This document shows, in pieces, positions 34,061-45,960 of a DNA stretch of 64,000 bases. Position numbers and translations under genes: made by a program. Source of the stretch: Odontocerum albicorne (taxonomy: Eukaryota > Arthropoda > Insecta > Trichoptera > Odontoceridae). Location of the stretch: NCBI GenBank assembly GCA_949825065.1, contig OX463844.1:24957763-25021762 (forward strand). Direction: 5' to 3'. The notes below the pieces were generated by a model. The model was given only the letters and a program-made list of their open reading frames with translations. It was not told where the DNA came from and searched no databases. Each line of letters opens with the position of its first letter. Positions within the stretch are counted from its first letter, which is position 1.

Positions 34061-34570
34061 CTGAATTACTGAGTAAAATACTCGTAACAGATAAAATTCT
34101 AAGTACCAACATCTTGAATATATTTCTTATACTGAAATATAGCGAGTTCTGCATCTGATTATTATTATTTAGTGAAATAATGTTAAAAAACTAGGGTTTT
34201 TGAAGGCAGCAAACATTGCGAACGTCTGCAAAAATTCTCATGTAAAAATATAATATACCATAAGAGTTTTTCTGGATAGATGCTTACAAAACCGTTATAA
34301 AACTTTGAACAACAAAGACATTCAAAGAAAAAATAAAATTGCATCAAGTGTAAATATTTTATTTTTCAATTTTTTATGACATTTATATTAATAAAATTTA
34401 AACTAGGAAAAACTTAAATACATAACCTGCTTGTTTTAGGTGCACACTTAGAAAAATAAGACAGATAAGGGAGTTAAAATAAGGACATTGCAAATATTTG
34501 ATACTTGTACATCAGGGATTTTGAAGTACGTAAAAAACGTGTTTCTTTCCTTTTTCTGTATGTAATACGG
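34061..34570. other. Unannotated A+T-rich stretch
   Basis: Nothing recognised. Confidence 0.6.
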
Positions 34571-34688
34571 TTAAGAATTATATTTCTTTCTATTCAATTG
34601 CCATTATTTATATTTTTGAATTATATTTCTTAAGAATTATATTTTTTTCTATTCAATTATCATGATTTATATTTTTGAATAGTTGAAC
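34571..34688. repeat. 59-bp tandem duplication
   Basis: taagaattatatttctttct and the following attcaattgccattattta recur 59 bp later with a few changes. Confidence 0.85.
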
Positions 34689-37405
34689 AACTGGTGTTTA
34701 TTTCTATAGGCTTTTTTGTCCAAATAAATTATAGATGTTAAAACATCAAGTTTTTTGTTATTTATTCTTTATGTTATAGGCCAATGTCAGCACATTCAAT
34801 TTGCATAATTATAATGGGAAAAATGTCATTTCATGTGTTCGGTCTTCATAGCTTTAACACATGATTTTATTAGTTAACCCAGTCAGTTTTTGGAGTGAAT
34901 CCAAGGCGTTGCGCATTGTGACGTCTATCACCTGTCACATGTTAGCAATTACAGCTGATGTAAATCTAAGCTGACTTTTCCAATATCCGTTTGATCAGCA
35001 TGGTATCTTTGCAAAAGTATTAATCTAGATTTTTTTATTAAATACACACTATGACTGAGGTGACATGTTAACGAATTTTCACAAAATTAACTTAGAATCG
35101 AAAAATGCTAGTGAGTTAGTTTCGCGTGGTATTAAAATTGAACATTCAATGGCAAATTTAACTTGAATATGTTGGACTAAAGACCTCTTAGTTTAAGCTG
35201 TATTTAAAATAAATTATGTATATCTTAAGAATTATACGTTGTTTTTTAATGTCAGGCATATTTTTTTTAAATAAATACATATAAAATAATATTGTCATAA
35301 GTTTTCATGAATGGGAAATTCTTCTCATTGTTGTTAAAGCTTGGAAAGTCACCCATGCTACCATTTATACATTGGAAACCTTTGAATTGTGGTGCTATTA
35401 GAAAATGTTAAAAGTTTCACGGGGTGGTTAAGACCGCAATGATGACATTTTGAAATGGATGAATAAATCTTCAATCAATTAATTAAAATAAAGCTTGAGT
35501 AGTTTGGAATTGTATCGCGGTGAATTTTTTTTTAACCTAAAATTGCTGACGAAGGCTGACGTTACACAGATGTAGAAGACACATCTCCTGGTTTAGAAAC
35601 ATTTTATTGCTATACCTTTGTTCGGAGATGTACGACCATGTATGTTTAAGGTGTGTGTTTTTGTAAGACCATGTATATTTAGGGTAATTATAATTTACGC
35701 TAATACTAAAACTAATGTAGGAAGAAAATTTATTTTTAAATCCGCTTATTTCATGGATCGGATTTTTTTAACTTTGATTAAACGTACATTATTAATTCGT
35801 TTGAATATCTCGTTAATTTATTCGTCCCGTTTCATCCAAGTTTGTTTAAGGGAAAATAATATTGGTTTTTGTACTCCACCGAAGTAATATTTATTCCTTA
35901 ATTTCGGCCTCTCTTTATTCTACATTTTAAAAATGAATTGATTTAATAACGTTTTTCTATAGATTTTGCTGTCAAACTCATAATGATTCTTATAAGTTAT
36001 TGGATTGTTATGATAAAGCGTAAAATCTCAATTTCAACCTTTCATTGAAATAGAACTGTTAAATATTAAATAATGTTTTGTTTTTGATTTTGGGTTTAGA
36101 ACAGTATTAATTGAAGGGCTCGACAGTAAATAATGGTAAGCGACAAAATTACAAAAGACGAGTTTCAAAATTACAAATTACATAGTTAGTGTACAAGTTA
36201 TAAATGCTTCTACTTAAAATTCCTCTCCTAGTTATAGATAGACTATTTTAACTTTTAGCTACTTGAACTTAATCTGTAGCTGCTCTGCCTTATAGTTATT
36301 AATATTATCGTTATTTCTTATTCTCAATAGAATTGATTTGTCAGTATTTTATTCTAGTATAAACTTTAGTCGATTCGCCTCATGCAAAGGCAAAAATGAT
36401 AATCACATATTAATTTATTGTTTTATTAAGTTTCCATTTAAAGGGCACTTTATAAACATCTTTTGAATATTTGTTTTAAAAATCTGAACTCTTATCGTGT
36501 TTTCACTTTGCTCAATAGTAGAAAATATATTGACCGTGGTAGTGTAGTTGACGTGTCCTTTCATTAAGACAATCATTAGATGATATTATAAACATACTTA
36601 ATAAAAACAGATTTGACAAAACTAGAAATATAAACTAAACTTAAGATAAATTTAATATCTTAATTTTTTTTCAACCCTAGTTTCCGTTCTTTCATTAGCC
36701 ATAAATAGACACCTTTAGTTGAACAAGCTTTTGTGAGTTATTAGATGGTCTATTGTCTGAGAAGTACCCCACATGCATATGCTACATAGAACTATTGCAA
36801 AACCGTGCCCGTCTCGGTCCGTGTTATATTCTGTCCAATTACAATTTAGCTAACACATCTCGATTAAAATAGAGAATATCCTAAGATATGATAATAATTT
36901 GAATTATTTTCAAAATCTGCTTATTATGTGATAAAGGCTTGCCCAAATGTGTCCCTTCTTGAAAAGTGATCTCAAATAGTATAATACTATTCCAAATGCA
37001 GTCTTATTTCTGGAAAAACGTAACACCTTTTTGATTCTTGACCGATGAAATACCATTTTGTTTTGTTACTTTTATATAGGTCTAGCTTCACATAGGAGAA
37101 TGTGCAATTTTGCAAACAGTAACTATTGTGACACAACCAGGAAATAGAGCATCATCAAATACCAGAGAAATAATCACTTGAGTCAGGGACTCGCAACAAT
37201 TGTCAAAATTAAATGCTCATTAAAAATATTTATCTATTTTTCAACAATATAAAGGTATATTGAATTAGCGACCTTCTCTCGTGATATCAATAATATCGTC
37301 TTCTGACATAAAGTTCTACGAAACGTTGGCTTTTTTATCATCGAAAAAATATTTTTTAATTGACAGCCTGCGAAGCTGATTTGGTATTACGAGTATATTA
37401 CTCGT
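34689..37405. other. Unannotated A+T-rich stretch
   Basis: A short doubled phrase (gaccatgtatgtttaaggt / gaccatgtatatttaggg) lies at 35632-35680. No gene or known repeat was seen. Confidence 0.55.
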
Positions 37406-37600
37406 ATATTACACTTTCGTTGGGTACAATACCACCTATCCAGTTTATTGACATATGAAAATTTCTTCCAACCAGCACAAATTATGTATAGTGACCGTAG
37501 GTGAACTCCTGACTGGAATTTAAAAAAAAAATGAGTAACAACGGGAATCGAGCTTACAACTATCGGATGAGAAGACAAGCGTCTTACCAGCTTGGTAGTT
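37406..37600 (-). mobile_element. tRNA-derived SINE, type A, nearly full-length
   Basis: On the minus strand: taagacgcttgtcttctcat, B box taagctcgattcccgttg, ggaatttaaa..tccagtcagg region, ggttggaagaaat, and tail acccaacgaaagtgtaata. Two TACGAGTA-type motifs flank the tail end. Confidence 0.88.
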
Positions 37601-37654
37601 AATTAAATCGAGAAGTTAAAATGTTAATGTATTATATGACATTTTTTTTATAAA

Positions 37655-37706
37655 ATACAGCCTGTCCAACGTTTTGCTATGTGGCAATCTCTTCCAACCA
37701 AAATTA
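37655..37706 (-). mobile_element. SINE type A, internal scrap
   Basis: On the minus strand: ggttggaagagattgccaca, tagc, then cgttggacaggct. Confidence 0.7.
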
Positions 37707-37727
37707 TACATTCACATTTATTTATTT

Positions 37728-37785
37728 TTCCGGCGCCATTTATTGATCGAAGATCACTCAAAGGGCGCCTACGTCTCAATGAAAC
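37728..37785 (+). repeat. R2 repeat
   Basis: It contains cggcgccatttattgatcga, agatcactcaaagggcgcct, then acgtctcaatg. Confidence 0.6.
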
Positions 37786-38358
37786 ATGTCTCAAGAAGTG
37801 TGAACTTAAGGATCTTCCCAAATACCTCTAATTTATCAGCTCGCCTACACTTCAGAGTGAGTTGATTCTATGCTACTGAGTGAACCACTTCAAAAGAGCT
37901 ATTGAGGTTGCCCTGTCTATTTGGCCATAGTTAATTATTTTGATAATATTTCATACTTGAAATCATACATAGAAAGCGAGATAAAAACAATGATGTTTTT
38001 ATGCCAGTATCCAGTGGTCGCAGCCTTTACCTTCCTATTCCAACACTTCAAATTCCATGTAAAAATTTTCTATTATTCATTTTAACTACTTAATAATATA
38101 ATTTATTTCAAAATATATTTTCAGCACGCTTGATATCCGTTACAATTCAAATATTATTTTAAAATATAAAGCTCCCTAGGGAAAAGTTATCTCTGAAAAG
38201 CGCGATAATAGCATTCTCGATTTGCCTTTCCACCATCCTTTCCTTTTTCCTGTGATTGATGATATTTCCCTTTTTTTTATTATTTATATTTTTTATGAAT
38301 TTCGTACAAATAAATAATGATTTACATATTTTTCAGATCATGTAACTTACTTTTCTCT
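37786..38358. other. Unannotated stretch
   Basis: Nothing recognised. Confidence 0.55.
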
Positions 38359-38402
38359 AGTGGGCTGGAAGAGATTGCCACCGGCAATATGTCCATCAAA
38401 TT
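38359..38402 (+). mobile_element. SINE type A, scrap
   Basis: It contains gtgggctggaagagattgcc followed by ggcaatatgtccatcaaat. Confidence 0.65.
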
Positions 38403-38807
38403 ATTATAGCGCAATAAAATAAATAATCAGAAATAATTAATTTATTCTTATTTTTCGTTGTCTTTCTCTTATTAATATTATAATAACCTTATAATTTGTC
38501 GTTTCATTAAACGGTTCCAGGTGATAAAATTCATTAAACATAAAGCGTTCATGCACTTTATTATCTGTGACGGTAATTCTCAGGCTTGAATAAGAACTAC
38601 ACGAAAAAATCACGGCTTATTGATTTAGGTGTTTAACATATTTCGCAGTTGGCAAACATATTTCACTAAATAGTGCTGGGTAATTAATTATTATGTTGTA
38701 AATTTTTTTTTCGTAAATTTATATTAATTATATATTTAAACAGTAACATTGAGAAATTATTATTTCTGGTATTTGTAAACTAAAAACTTGCATTATATTT
38801 ACACGAA

Positions 38808-39125
38808 CACCGTTTCCTAGGTGTGACGACATTTGACTTCCACCATAGGGGTTTGGGTTCAATTCCCAAGGGCATGAAAAAAATGGGCATTCGTCTGATA
38901 AAAGAGATATTTTACGGGTGACCTCAAAGGCCTAGTTGGTGAGGCTTGACTTGAATCCAGGGGACTCATGCTCGATTCCCGATAGTGACAAAAAAAAGGA
39001 TTTAATTCTTGTAATAAAAAGAGTTGCGAGTGTGGTTGCTTCTTTACGCGCGGGATAGTAATTTGAACACGTGCAATGATAAATCTTGAGTTTTGTGCTT
39101 ACTCCAGGCGTTTCCCATCACTTTC
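38808..39125 (+). mobile_element. Two SINE heads in series, type B tail
   Basis: A first head (cctaggtgtgacgacattt; gggttcaattcccaagg) is followed by a short piece of type B body (gcattcgtctgataaaag). A second head then follows (gacctcaaaggcctagttgg; atgctcgattcccgatag) with the rest of the type B tail (tgcttctttacgcgcgggat). It looks like one type B SINE inserted in another, or a template switch. Confidence 0.78.
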
Positions 39126-40292
39126 TTCGATCTGCCTGGATCAGCAATTAGGATATGTTGAAAGGTTACCACACGTATGAATGTATTATATAGAATTATT
39201 ATTTTCATCTTCTAATTTATATTTAAAGATCTTGAAAGTATTTAATATGCCGTTTCACTACCGAAGGCGTTCCAGAGGCGCTTGGTTTAACTATGTCATC
39301 GTTTTGAAAATCAAATAAATATGTTTAAAATTCTAAGGAAAGGGTCAAAAGCATTAGTCAGAAAAATAAGGTATACCCTGAGATATGTGAATTTTGACGA
39401 GGTAAAAGTTGTGTGCGTGGTTAGGAAGATGTAGAGATCTGTCGTCTCTGCTACCCCAAAATAGAAAAAAACTCGATGTTGTGTGTACGTGGCTATTTTC
39501 GTTATGTCTATTTAAGAAAAATATTGCTCATTATTGCTAATTTGAAACCATTTTTAATAAAACATTTCTTGTATTTATAATCGTGATTGTCTTATAGTGA
39601 ACCAATTATTTTTTGAAGTAACATACGTAATTAGACGTAACATTATCGATCTCTACTATTTAATCTAGTAGCGCAAATTGGTAAATTGCTGTTATGTATA
39701 ACCAAACTACAAGTTTACTAATAGAAAGCGATCCGATGTTGTTCTCACGTTTTGATATTTTGCGTTTAATTTCGGTAATTTGATTTCTTGTGAAAGTGAC
39801 TACGGAATAACTGGTCCACGTATGCAAATGGGACCTTGAGGGCATCCATGTCGGTCGATGTTTTGGACTTGTGCTCATATTTTACCACTTGCTTCAGATT
39901 AGAGGTGATGGACTAAGGTCGACTTGTGCACTCTATTCAGCTAATCAGGTGTTGAGAATCGTGTGAACAAACAAATATTAACGCGAGAGTAATGTACCTA
40001 TATTACATGCACTCTACTCTATATTAGTCATACAATCAACTGTAGGTGTATATAATGTTGTTGAACTTGAGGCCCTTTAACAAGTAGAAATTACAAAGGA
40101 AAAAATATTTGACCGTATTTTTTGTACAATTTTAACGATTTAATAATTTGTTATGAGAACGGAAAAACATCAATTGCTTGGATTATTTTTAATTCTAATC
40201 CAGAGGCCAACGAACTTTTTTTTGGGTATTGCGCAGATTCCATTTTTAATTAAATAATATTTCCCCCAAACTTTCCCTCCAAAGCAGCTTTG
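39126..40292. other. Unannotated stretch, possible LINE tail scrap
   Basis: 39380-39470 contains tagagatctgtcgtctctgc and taccccaaaatag, a weak match to an RTE LINE 3' end. 40200-40292 may belong to the mariner remnant that follows but is not alignable to the other copy. Confidence 0.4.
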
Positions 40293-40537
40293 GCAGCTTT
40301 ATTCCCTCGATTGAACGCGAACAGAAGGAGGTGTCGAAAATGCTCACTTTCGTCTAATTGCCATCCATTTTGAAGGCTCGTAATCAAATGAAATAATATA
40401 TGTAACGTAAAAGCAAATACAATATCTTGTAGAGCAGAAGATTTTATTTCGAATGACGTATAACATTTACCATTTTGTTTTACTTTTAGTGCTCATTTTT
40501 AAATTGGAAAAAAACGGACACAACTTATGTTAACACC
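40293..40537 (-). mobile_element. mariner remnant, one end only
   Basis: This is the second copy of the element at 29867. The outer repeat ggtgttaacataagttgtgt lies at the right (minus orientation), with a TA flank at 40538-40539. The body aligns with copy 1 to its helix-turn-helix region (HFRHLLLFAFNRGNKAA). Beyond that the homology stops, and no second terminal repeat was found. Confidence 0.88.
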
Positions 40538-41419
40538 TAATATTTGATTGAAAACATCTCTACTGCAAGTTTTGGAAAACTGAAGATTTGAACAAGGTAC
40601 CTGCTTGATGCCTAATAGTTAAGGTTTCACTTTTTTCAATACTTTCATTTGTATTTTTTGAGCCTAACATCACTCCATGAATTATATTTTTTATCCTATT
40701 TGGGATAAATTACCCCTGTTCCCTCATCCCTATTTTAAATTAACCTGATATATATATATAGATTGCCTTACTAGAGAAATAACCATATACTTAAAATTAC
40801 AACTTTAATTTTTTATTTACTGTCGATTTTCTACCATAAATAATGTTTATATAATATAATTTTAATTCAGAGTGCGCGTAAATACCGAAATAAAAGACGT
40901 TGGAATATAGATATATGTTATGTATATACCGAACCACTAACATGTTTTATACAGTTTGCAGTCAAAAAGAAGTCCGTTCCTTTCCACTTTGGAGTTAGGC
41001 AATTATCATGAGTATTTTAATTGTGTCTGCAGCTGTTCAATACAATGTCTCCGTGTTACAGTGGACCCACTCTCTCAGGTTCTTCAGCCAGGAGTTCCTT
41101 CTTCCTCTTTCCTGAAAAAAAAATTATTTATTTAAAAATAACTACATAATATACTTCATGAACACATTTATGTTAACACTCAGATACCTCGACACATATT
41201 GTTCCTTCTTCTTCAGATATTAAAAATAGCTTTTACATAAATTAATACATCTTCAGAATAATATTAATCAAAATCTTGATTAAGGAAAAAATAATATCAG
41301 AAAATATTTTTGTAAAATAAAAGAATATAGTATAAGTGCACATTAATAATGTTATCCTCTGTAGATTTTCATAGCATTTTATATTCTAGAAGTTCCTAGT
41401 TATATTTTATTTATTTAAT
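40538..41419. other. Unannotated A+T-rich stretch
   Basis: Nothing recognised. 41040-41120 is slightly more balanced in composition, with ctttcctgaaaa. Confidence 0.55.
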
Positions 41420-41642
41420 GAAGGCCTTCCGTGGCGTAGTTGGTAAGAAACCTGTCTTCTAATAGGAGAGTTGCAGGTTAGATACCCGATGGTACCATGT
41501 TTTTTAAAGTGAGCTTCAGTAGTAAGGTTTTCACTTCTTCAACCTCTTTAACATCTTTCTAGTTTGTTGGAAGAGTTTGTCGCATGACAATAAATTCGCG
41601 AGATTGTACTGTTTATAACGATGCCCATGGATTACAATACGA
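41420..41642 (+). mobile_element. tRNA-derived SINE, type A, full-length
   Basis: It contains cttccgtggcgtagttggta, aagaaacctgtcttctaata, gttgcaggttagatacccg, ggttttcacttcttcaacct, gtttgttggaagagtttgtc and tgacaataaattcgcgagat, with a tail of gtttataacgatgccc. Confidence 0.9.
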
Positions 41643-42499
41643 TGTCTAAATTTCTAACTTGAATTGTGCAATGATGTTAAAATACTTGGAACACTTTTGA
41701 TTTTATCTGATTAACTATTTATTTAAATAATTTTGGTTTTTTTCTTCGATCAATTTATTTGTATCTCAACATTCTTTTCTGACGCTGTTACAGTTTAACA
41801 CTTCATTGGCATTGAAGTTTTTGTAACATTTTTCCGACTGACTAGTTTAGCGAATAGTTTAACAAGTACAACCATAAAATCATTGTAATTAATAATTTTA
41901 CATTTAAATATATATAAAACATGCTGATTAGCGGTTTGGATTGCTTAAGGGTCCACCGTTTTGGTGATGCGAATGAAGATTGTCTTTATATAATTCTAAA
42001 TTGTGACCGTTTACGTAAATTGGGACAAACTTGGACATCCCAAATATGATCTAAATAATTAAATGTGGATTTACAAGATTTGGTAACAAATTTTCTTCAG
42101 TGCTTTGTTACACGATGAAATATTCGTAAAATGTTATGATTCATTTTGGGCTATAACTTTGGACTCGAGAAAAAGCCACCGGACATAAAATAATGTTTTC
42201 GAATAATCATAACAGTACAAAATTTGTTTGAATCAAATCTCAGGTTGGGGATCAGAGAATATTAGAATTTTCAATTAAAAAATAGTCAATAACTTTAATA
42301 TGAAAACCATTAAAAAAACAGATACAATAAAATTATAAAGGGGTTTATAAAAACTGCAAACCTTTATTGATCAATTGAGGAAAGTAAGAACGTTAGCGAA
42401 AGAGTGGGACATATTTAAAAGATCTTTATTGATATATCATACACTACACTACCTTCCTATCCTTACAATAAGCTAATATATGATATATGTGTTTTGTAA
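41643..42499. other. Unannotated stretch
   Basis: Nothing recognised. Confidence 0.55.
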
Positions 42500-42592
42500 C
42501 ATTTTAAATCCCGTTTGAATCCCGAGTTGAAGCGCCCTTGAGAAGAGTCTGCTCTTATAAATGGCGCTTTATAAATTTACCTTTTATTAATA
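42500..42592 (-). repeat. R2 repeat, inverse orientation
   Basis: On the plus strand it reads cgtttgaatcccgagttgaa, gcgcccttgagaagagtctg, then ttataaatggcgctttataa. In this direction the first block resembles a tRNA B box, suggesting that R2 is itself a pol-III-derived element. Confidence 0.65.
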
Positions 42593-42685
42593 TTTATTGG
42601 ATTCAACAAAAAAATATTCCAAAACAGTGTGGGGTTTAACAATCGGCTGTCAGTGTACTGAAAATGTTATTGTATGATTGCATAC

Positions 42686-43020
42686 AATAGGCGACTTAGT
42701 TGGTGATACTGGTTTTTTACCTAAAGTTTTCGGGTTCGATTTGCGATGGTACTAGAAAAATAAAAATAATAGTTTCAGTCTGGTAAAAAATTTCGTCTGG
42801 TAAAAATACTCACATGAGTTGGATGTGTACCAGTGTCGTTGCCTGTTCATGTGCGGTTGTTCAATACTTGCGATGGCGAACTGTGAGTTGCTTGCCTTTT
42901 CCATTGGTTCTCAACCCGAAGACTCGATTACTGGGACCGGGCTTTAGAAATATTAAAACAACAATTATTGCAACAAATTTTGTTTCGCGTTCCGATAGTA
43001 TAAATGATTTTACAAAATAT
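42686..43020 (+). mobile_element. tRNA-derived SINE, type B
   Basis: Head gcgacttagttggtgatac with B box tttcgggttcgatttgcgat. Tail blocks cagtctggtaaaaaatttcg, tgcctgttcatgtgcggttg, tgcgatggcgaactgtgagt and ggttctcaacccgaagac. The 3' part (cgcgttccgata) is less well preserved. Confidence 0.85.
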
Positions 43021-43457
43021 AAAAGATAGGTTTTTTTGTTTACGATTGTAGATTTATTTATACAGGCTGAGATGTTAAAATTGTAACGATATAACATTTT
43101 GGGTTAAATGTTATTTTTTTTCATACAGTACTTTCTAATTTTCAATATTTGTGACATAGTCGCAAAATAAATAGTAAAAGTATTGAACAAACCACCGACG
43201 AACGGCAAATCAATATAAGAAAGCGATTGGCATTTTAATACAGCTTGTTATGTTTTTTTATTATTTACAATATAACATTTACAATTTATGTCATTTTAAT
43301 GGAAAGGCGAACCGTCGAGTATACAACAATGTATTGTAAATAGCCCTCCATTATGTGAATATGCGTGTAGATAACTATTATACTTGTACTCGTACTATAG
43401 TACACTAGGCAAGGTTTGTAACGCAGTGGTTTCATTTCTGAATCTCAAATTCCATTA
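43021..43457. other. Unannotated A+T-rich stretch
   Basis: Nothing recognised. Confidence 0.55.
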
Positions 43458-44000
43458 TCTTTCAAATTGAGCGGTTTTTAAAATTCTTGGATAAAACGCA
43501 GATGGCGTCGCGAACTTGCCTGGGTCTTGTGACATTTGAGAAGTGTAACGTATGACATTTATAAAAATAAAGTCAGATATGGTACAATACAACGCGTTCA
43601 AATTGTTGAATTATTTTATGTATTGTAATCTCCGGAAACGGTGATGGCCACCAAGATCATGTGATCTGACACCGTTGTACTATTTTTTCTGGGGTTACGT
43701 GAAAAGCCAGGTCTATAAGAATGACGCCTAATTAATTCCTGAGCTGAAGGACAAAATTATTCGCGTTATTGGTGAGTTAGAACCGCAATTATGCCAAAAT
43801 TTCATCGAAAATTTTGATAAAAGAGTGGACATCTGTGGAGCTGCAAGAGGTGGACATTTGGCAAATATTGTTTTTTGTGTTTAAATATCATACATTATAC
43901 TTCAATGGCCAATGAAAAGTTTTTTGAAATCAAAGAAAATTGTGTTTTATTCAAGAATAAAAAAAGGGATTAAAAAAACCGCTCAATTTGAAAGACCCTT
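43458..44000 (+). mobile_element. Second Tc1/mariner-superfamily transposon, internally deleted
   Basis: The left terminus reads tctttcaaattgagcggttt, and the right terminus, inverted, gtctttcaaattgagcggtt. The repeats continue imperfectly to attcttggataaaac / attcttgaataaaac, about 45-55 bp. TA lies at both outer edges, though a few terminal bases differ between the two ends. Only the last third of a transposase remains. Confidence 0.85.
43645..43884 (+). pseudogene. C-terminal transposase fragment (LTPLDFFLWG-type DDxD family)
   Basis: It reads WPPRSCDLTPLYYFFWGYVK, SQVYKNDA, a TAA stop at 43729, LIPELKDKIIRVIGE, FIENFDKRVDICGAARGGHL, then a stop at 43882. This is the C-terminal pattern of a common insect Tc1/mariner lineage in which the third catalytic Asp lies in LTPLDFF; here that residue is Tyr. 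With the stop and the missing N-terminal two-thirds, the copy cannot be active. It shares no close similarity with the mariner at 29867, so two separate families are present. Confidence 0.88.
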
Positions 44001-44011
44001 TATTAAGAGTA

Positions 44012-44198
44012 AATTACACTTTCGTACAGTACAACCTGGTGGGTTTGTTGTTATTTAGACATTTTATTCTCTTCAATCAGAAAGGTGTTTAAACAAACCT
44101 AACTGCAACCCTTTCTAAATCTGGTTATCAACGGGAATCGAATCAGTAACCCCAGAATTGGAAGACAATAATCTTATCAACTAGGCTATGGATGTCGT
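44012..44198 (-). mobile_element. tRNA-derived SINE, type A
   Basis: On the minus strand: catagcctagttgataagat, ttggggttactgattcgat (B box region), then accaacaccc-type body (caacaaacccaccaggttgt) and tail gtactgtacgaaagtgtaat. It begins 12 bp beyond the transposon terminus at 44000. Confidence 0.87.
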
Positions 44199-44323
44199 AC
44201 AGATATATTTGTCCTAAATACTTTGTTGTATAACCTAAATGAAGTAATTCGTTTCATTACTTATTTCAATACAAAAAATATAAATAAAATTTGCTTGAAA
44301 ATTTTAATTTACAATATAAGTTG

Positions 44324-44392
44324 TATTGTATTACACTTTCGCTGTATACAATACAACCTGACAGGTTGATTATCATATGTTTATCTCAGTTG
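44324..44392 (-). mobile_element. SINE type A, 3' end
   Basis: On the minus strand: caacctgtcaggttgtattg, then tatacagcgaaagtgtaata and caatacaa. Confidence 0.85.
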
Positions 44393-44729
44393 AGCTATTA
44401 ATAAAATAAATTCTCTTATGGCTCTGTCTGATGTACGTGCAGTAACTCGAAGGAAATTCGCTTTTTGGATTATCTTTGGTTCATTTAAATTGAGCAATCA
44501 GCAGACCCGGAAAAGGCGGAGAGAAATTCCCATTCATGGACGGATACACTCAGTACATTTAATTGGTATTGAATAGAAATATTTTTAAACAACAACTTAT
44601 TGAATTTTATTATTCTAAATGCCTAATAGAAATATGACAAAATATCCAAGTCGCTTAATCTACAAAAAAATCACGAAATTCCAAATAAAGATTAAAGTTT
44701 TTGTTCTCTATTTGTTTTATTGTATTCCG

Positions 44730-44922
44730 ATTTCGTTATACTCGTACGAGTATATTTATATAGTACAACCTTACGGGTTATTTGCTATATATCATTGGTT
44801 AATGTATGTCAATCTTTAGTGAAAATTGGACTGGAACCATTTTTAAAACATGTTAGTACCAAGTGAATTCCAGCCCAGGGTTGGAAGACAAGCACCTTAC
44901 CAACTAGACTATTGAGGTCGTC
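44730..44922 (-). mobile_element. tRNA-derived SINE, type A
   Basis: On the minus strand: gacctcaatagtctagttgg, taaggtgcttgtcttccaac, ctgggctggaattcacttgg, aatggttccagtccaattt, then cccgtaaggttgtac. The tail is interrupted by the palindrome at 44737-44754. Confidence 0.87.
44737..44754. repeat. 18-bp perfect palindrome inside a SINE tail
   Basis: tatactcgtacgagtata reads the same on both strands. It consists of TACTCGTA overlapping TACGAGTA by one TA. Confidence 0.95.
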
Positions 44923-45239
44923 ATGTTTAATGTTAATTATACAATATATTGGTGTTTTTGAGAAAAATAATTGAGTGTAAGTTTTCTGGCGTAAAATATG
45001 TTAGTTAACACAATTAAATTCAAATTTGTTTACCATTATTTTTTAAACTAAATAAACTTTCAGAAGTTTGTTTGAAGTTTAATATGTATAAATACTCTAT
45101 TTTTACTAACAATGAGTTATTTATGTATGTGTTAACGTTTTTTTGACCATTTTGAGTTATCTGATCAGGATGAGTTAGTTTTTAAATTATCCCGGTTTTC
45201 CAAGTATAGTTTATTTTTGAACAAATTTAAATGTTTTAA
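44923..45239. other. Unannotated A+T-rich stretch
   Basis: Nothing recognised. Confidence 0.6.
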
Positions 45240-45423
45240 AAGTCAATGTTTTTTGTTTAGTTGATAAGACATCATATTATTTGATTCCAGTTGGTACCCA
45301 CTTTTTTCTAAGGTTTTCTGTTTGAATTTCATTTTAAGTCTTTTAAATAAATTTATGGTTTGTTGGAAGATATTACCATGTAATAGTAAACACGCCATGT
45401 TGTACTATATCAACGAAAAAGTA
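45240..45423 (+). mobile_element. SINE type A, head eroded
   Basis: It contains gtttagttgataagacatc, gattccagttggtaccc, ggtttgttggaagatattac and acacgccatgttgtactat. Confidence 0.78.
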
Positions 45424-45737
45424 ATCATTTTTAGTTTTACAAATACAAATAATTTAAAATACGATTTAAGATAACAAACACATTCAGTTCCTTCATACAG
45501 TAAGTTTTGCAATAAGATTTTTATACAAAATTGCAATTAATAAGAATCTCCTTTATTTAAGGGTTTTACAATTTGTATACGCTAATGACAACTACAGAAA
45601 AAAAAACAATTGTAAACAATGTTTAAAAACTTATAATTTACAAAAATCCATTCACAGCGAATCACCTGGGACACTGGATTACTAATCAATGGTCAATATT
45701 TGAGTAATTATGGTCGATTGTAATTTAAAAAAAAATA

Positions 45738-45960
45738 CGTAGTGACCTAGTTGGTAAGACAGTCTTCCGATCCGGGGGCTGCAAGTTCCAATTCTCGTCG
45801 ATTTTCTTTTTTAAAAAAAGGTTTCAGTCTAGTTTTTCCTTGTAAGTCTTAAAATACCTTAGTAATATATTTCTAGTTGGTTGGAAGGGGATGACCACAT
45901 GGCGATAATCCCTCCAGGTTGTATTATATACAGCAAAAGTGTGATAAAACACAATACAGT
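45738..45960 (+). mobile_element. tRNA-derived SINE, type A, full-length
   Basis: It contains gtagtgacctagttggtaag, ccgatccgggggctgcaag, tttcagtctagtttttcctt, tctagttggttggaagggga, gataatccctccaggttgta and acagcaaaagtgtgataaaa. Confidence 0.9.
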
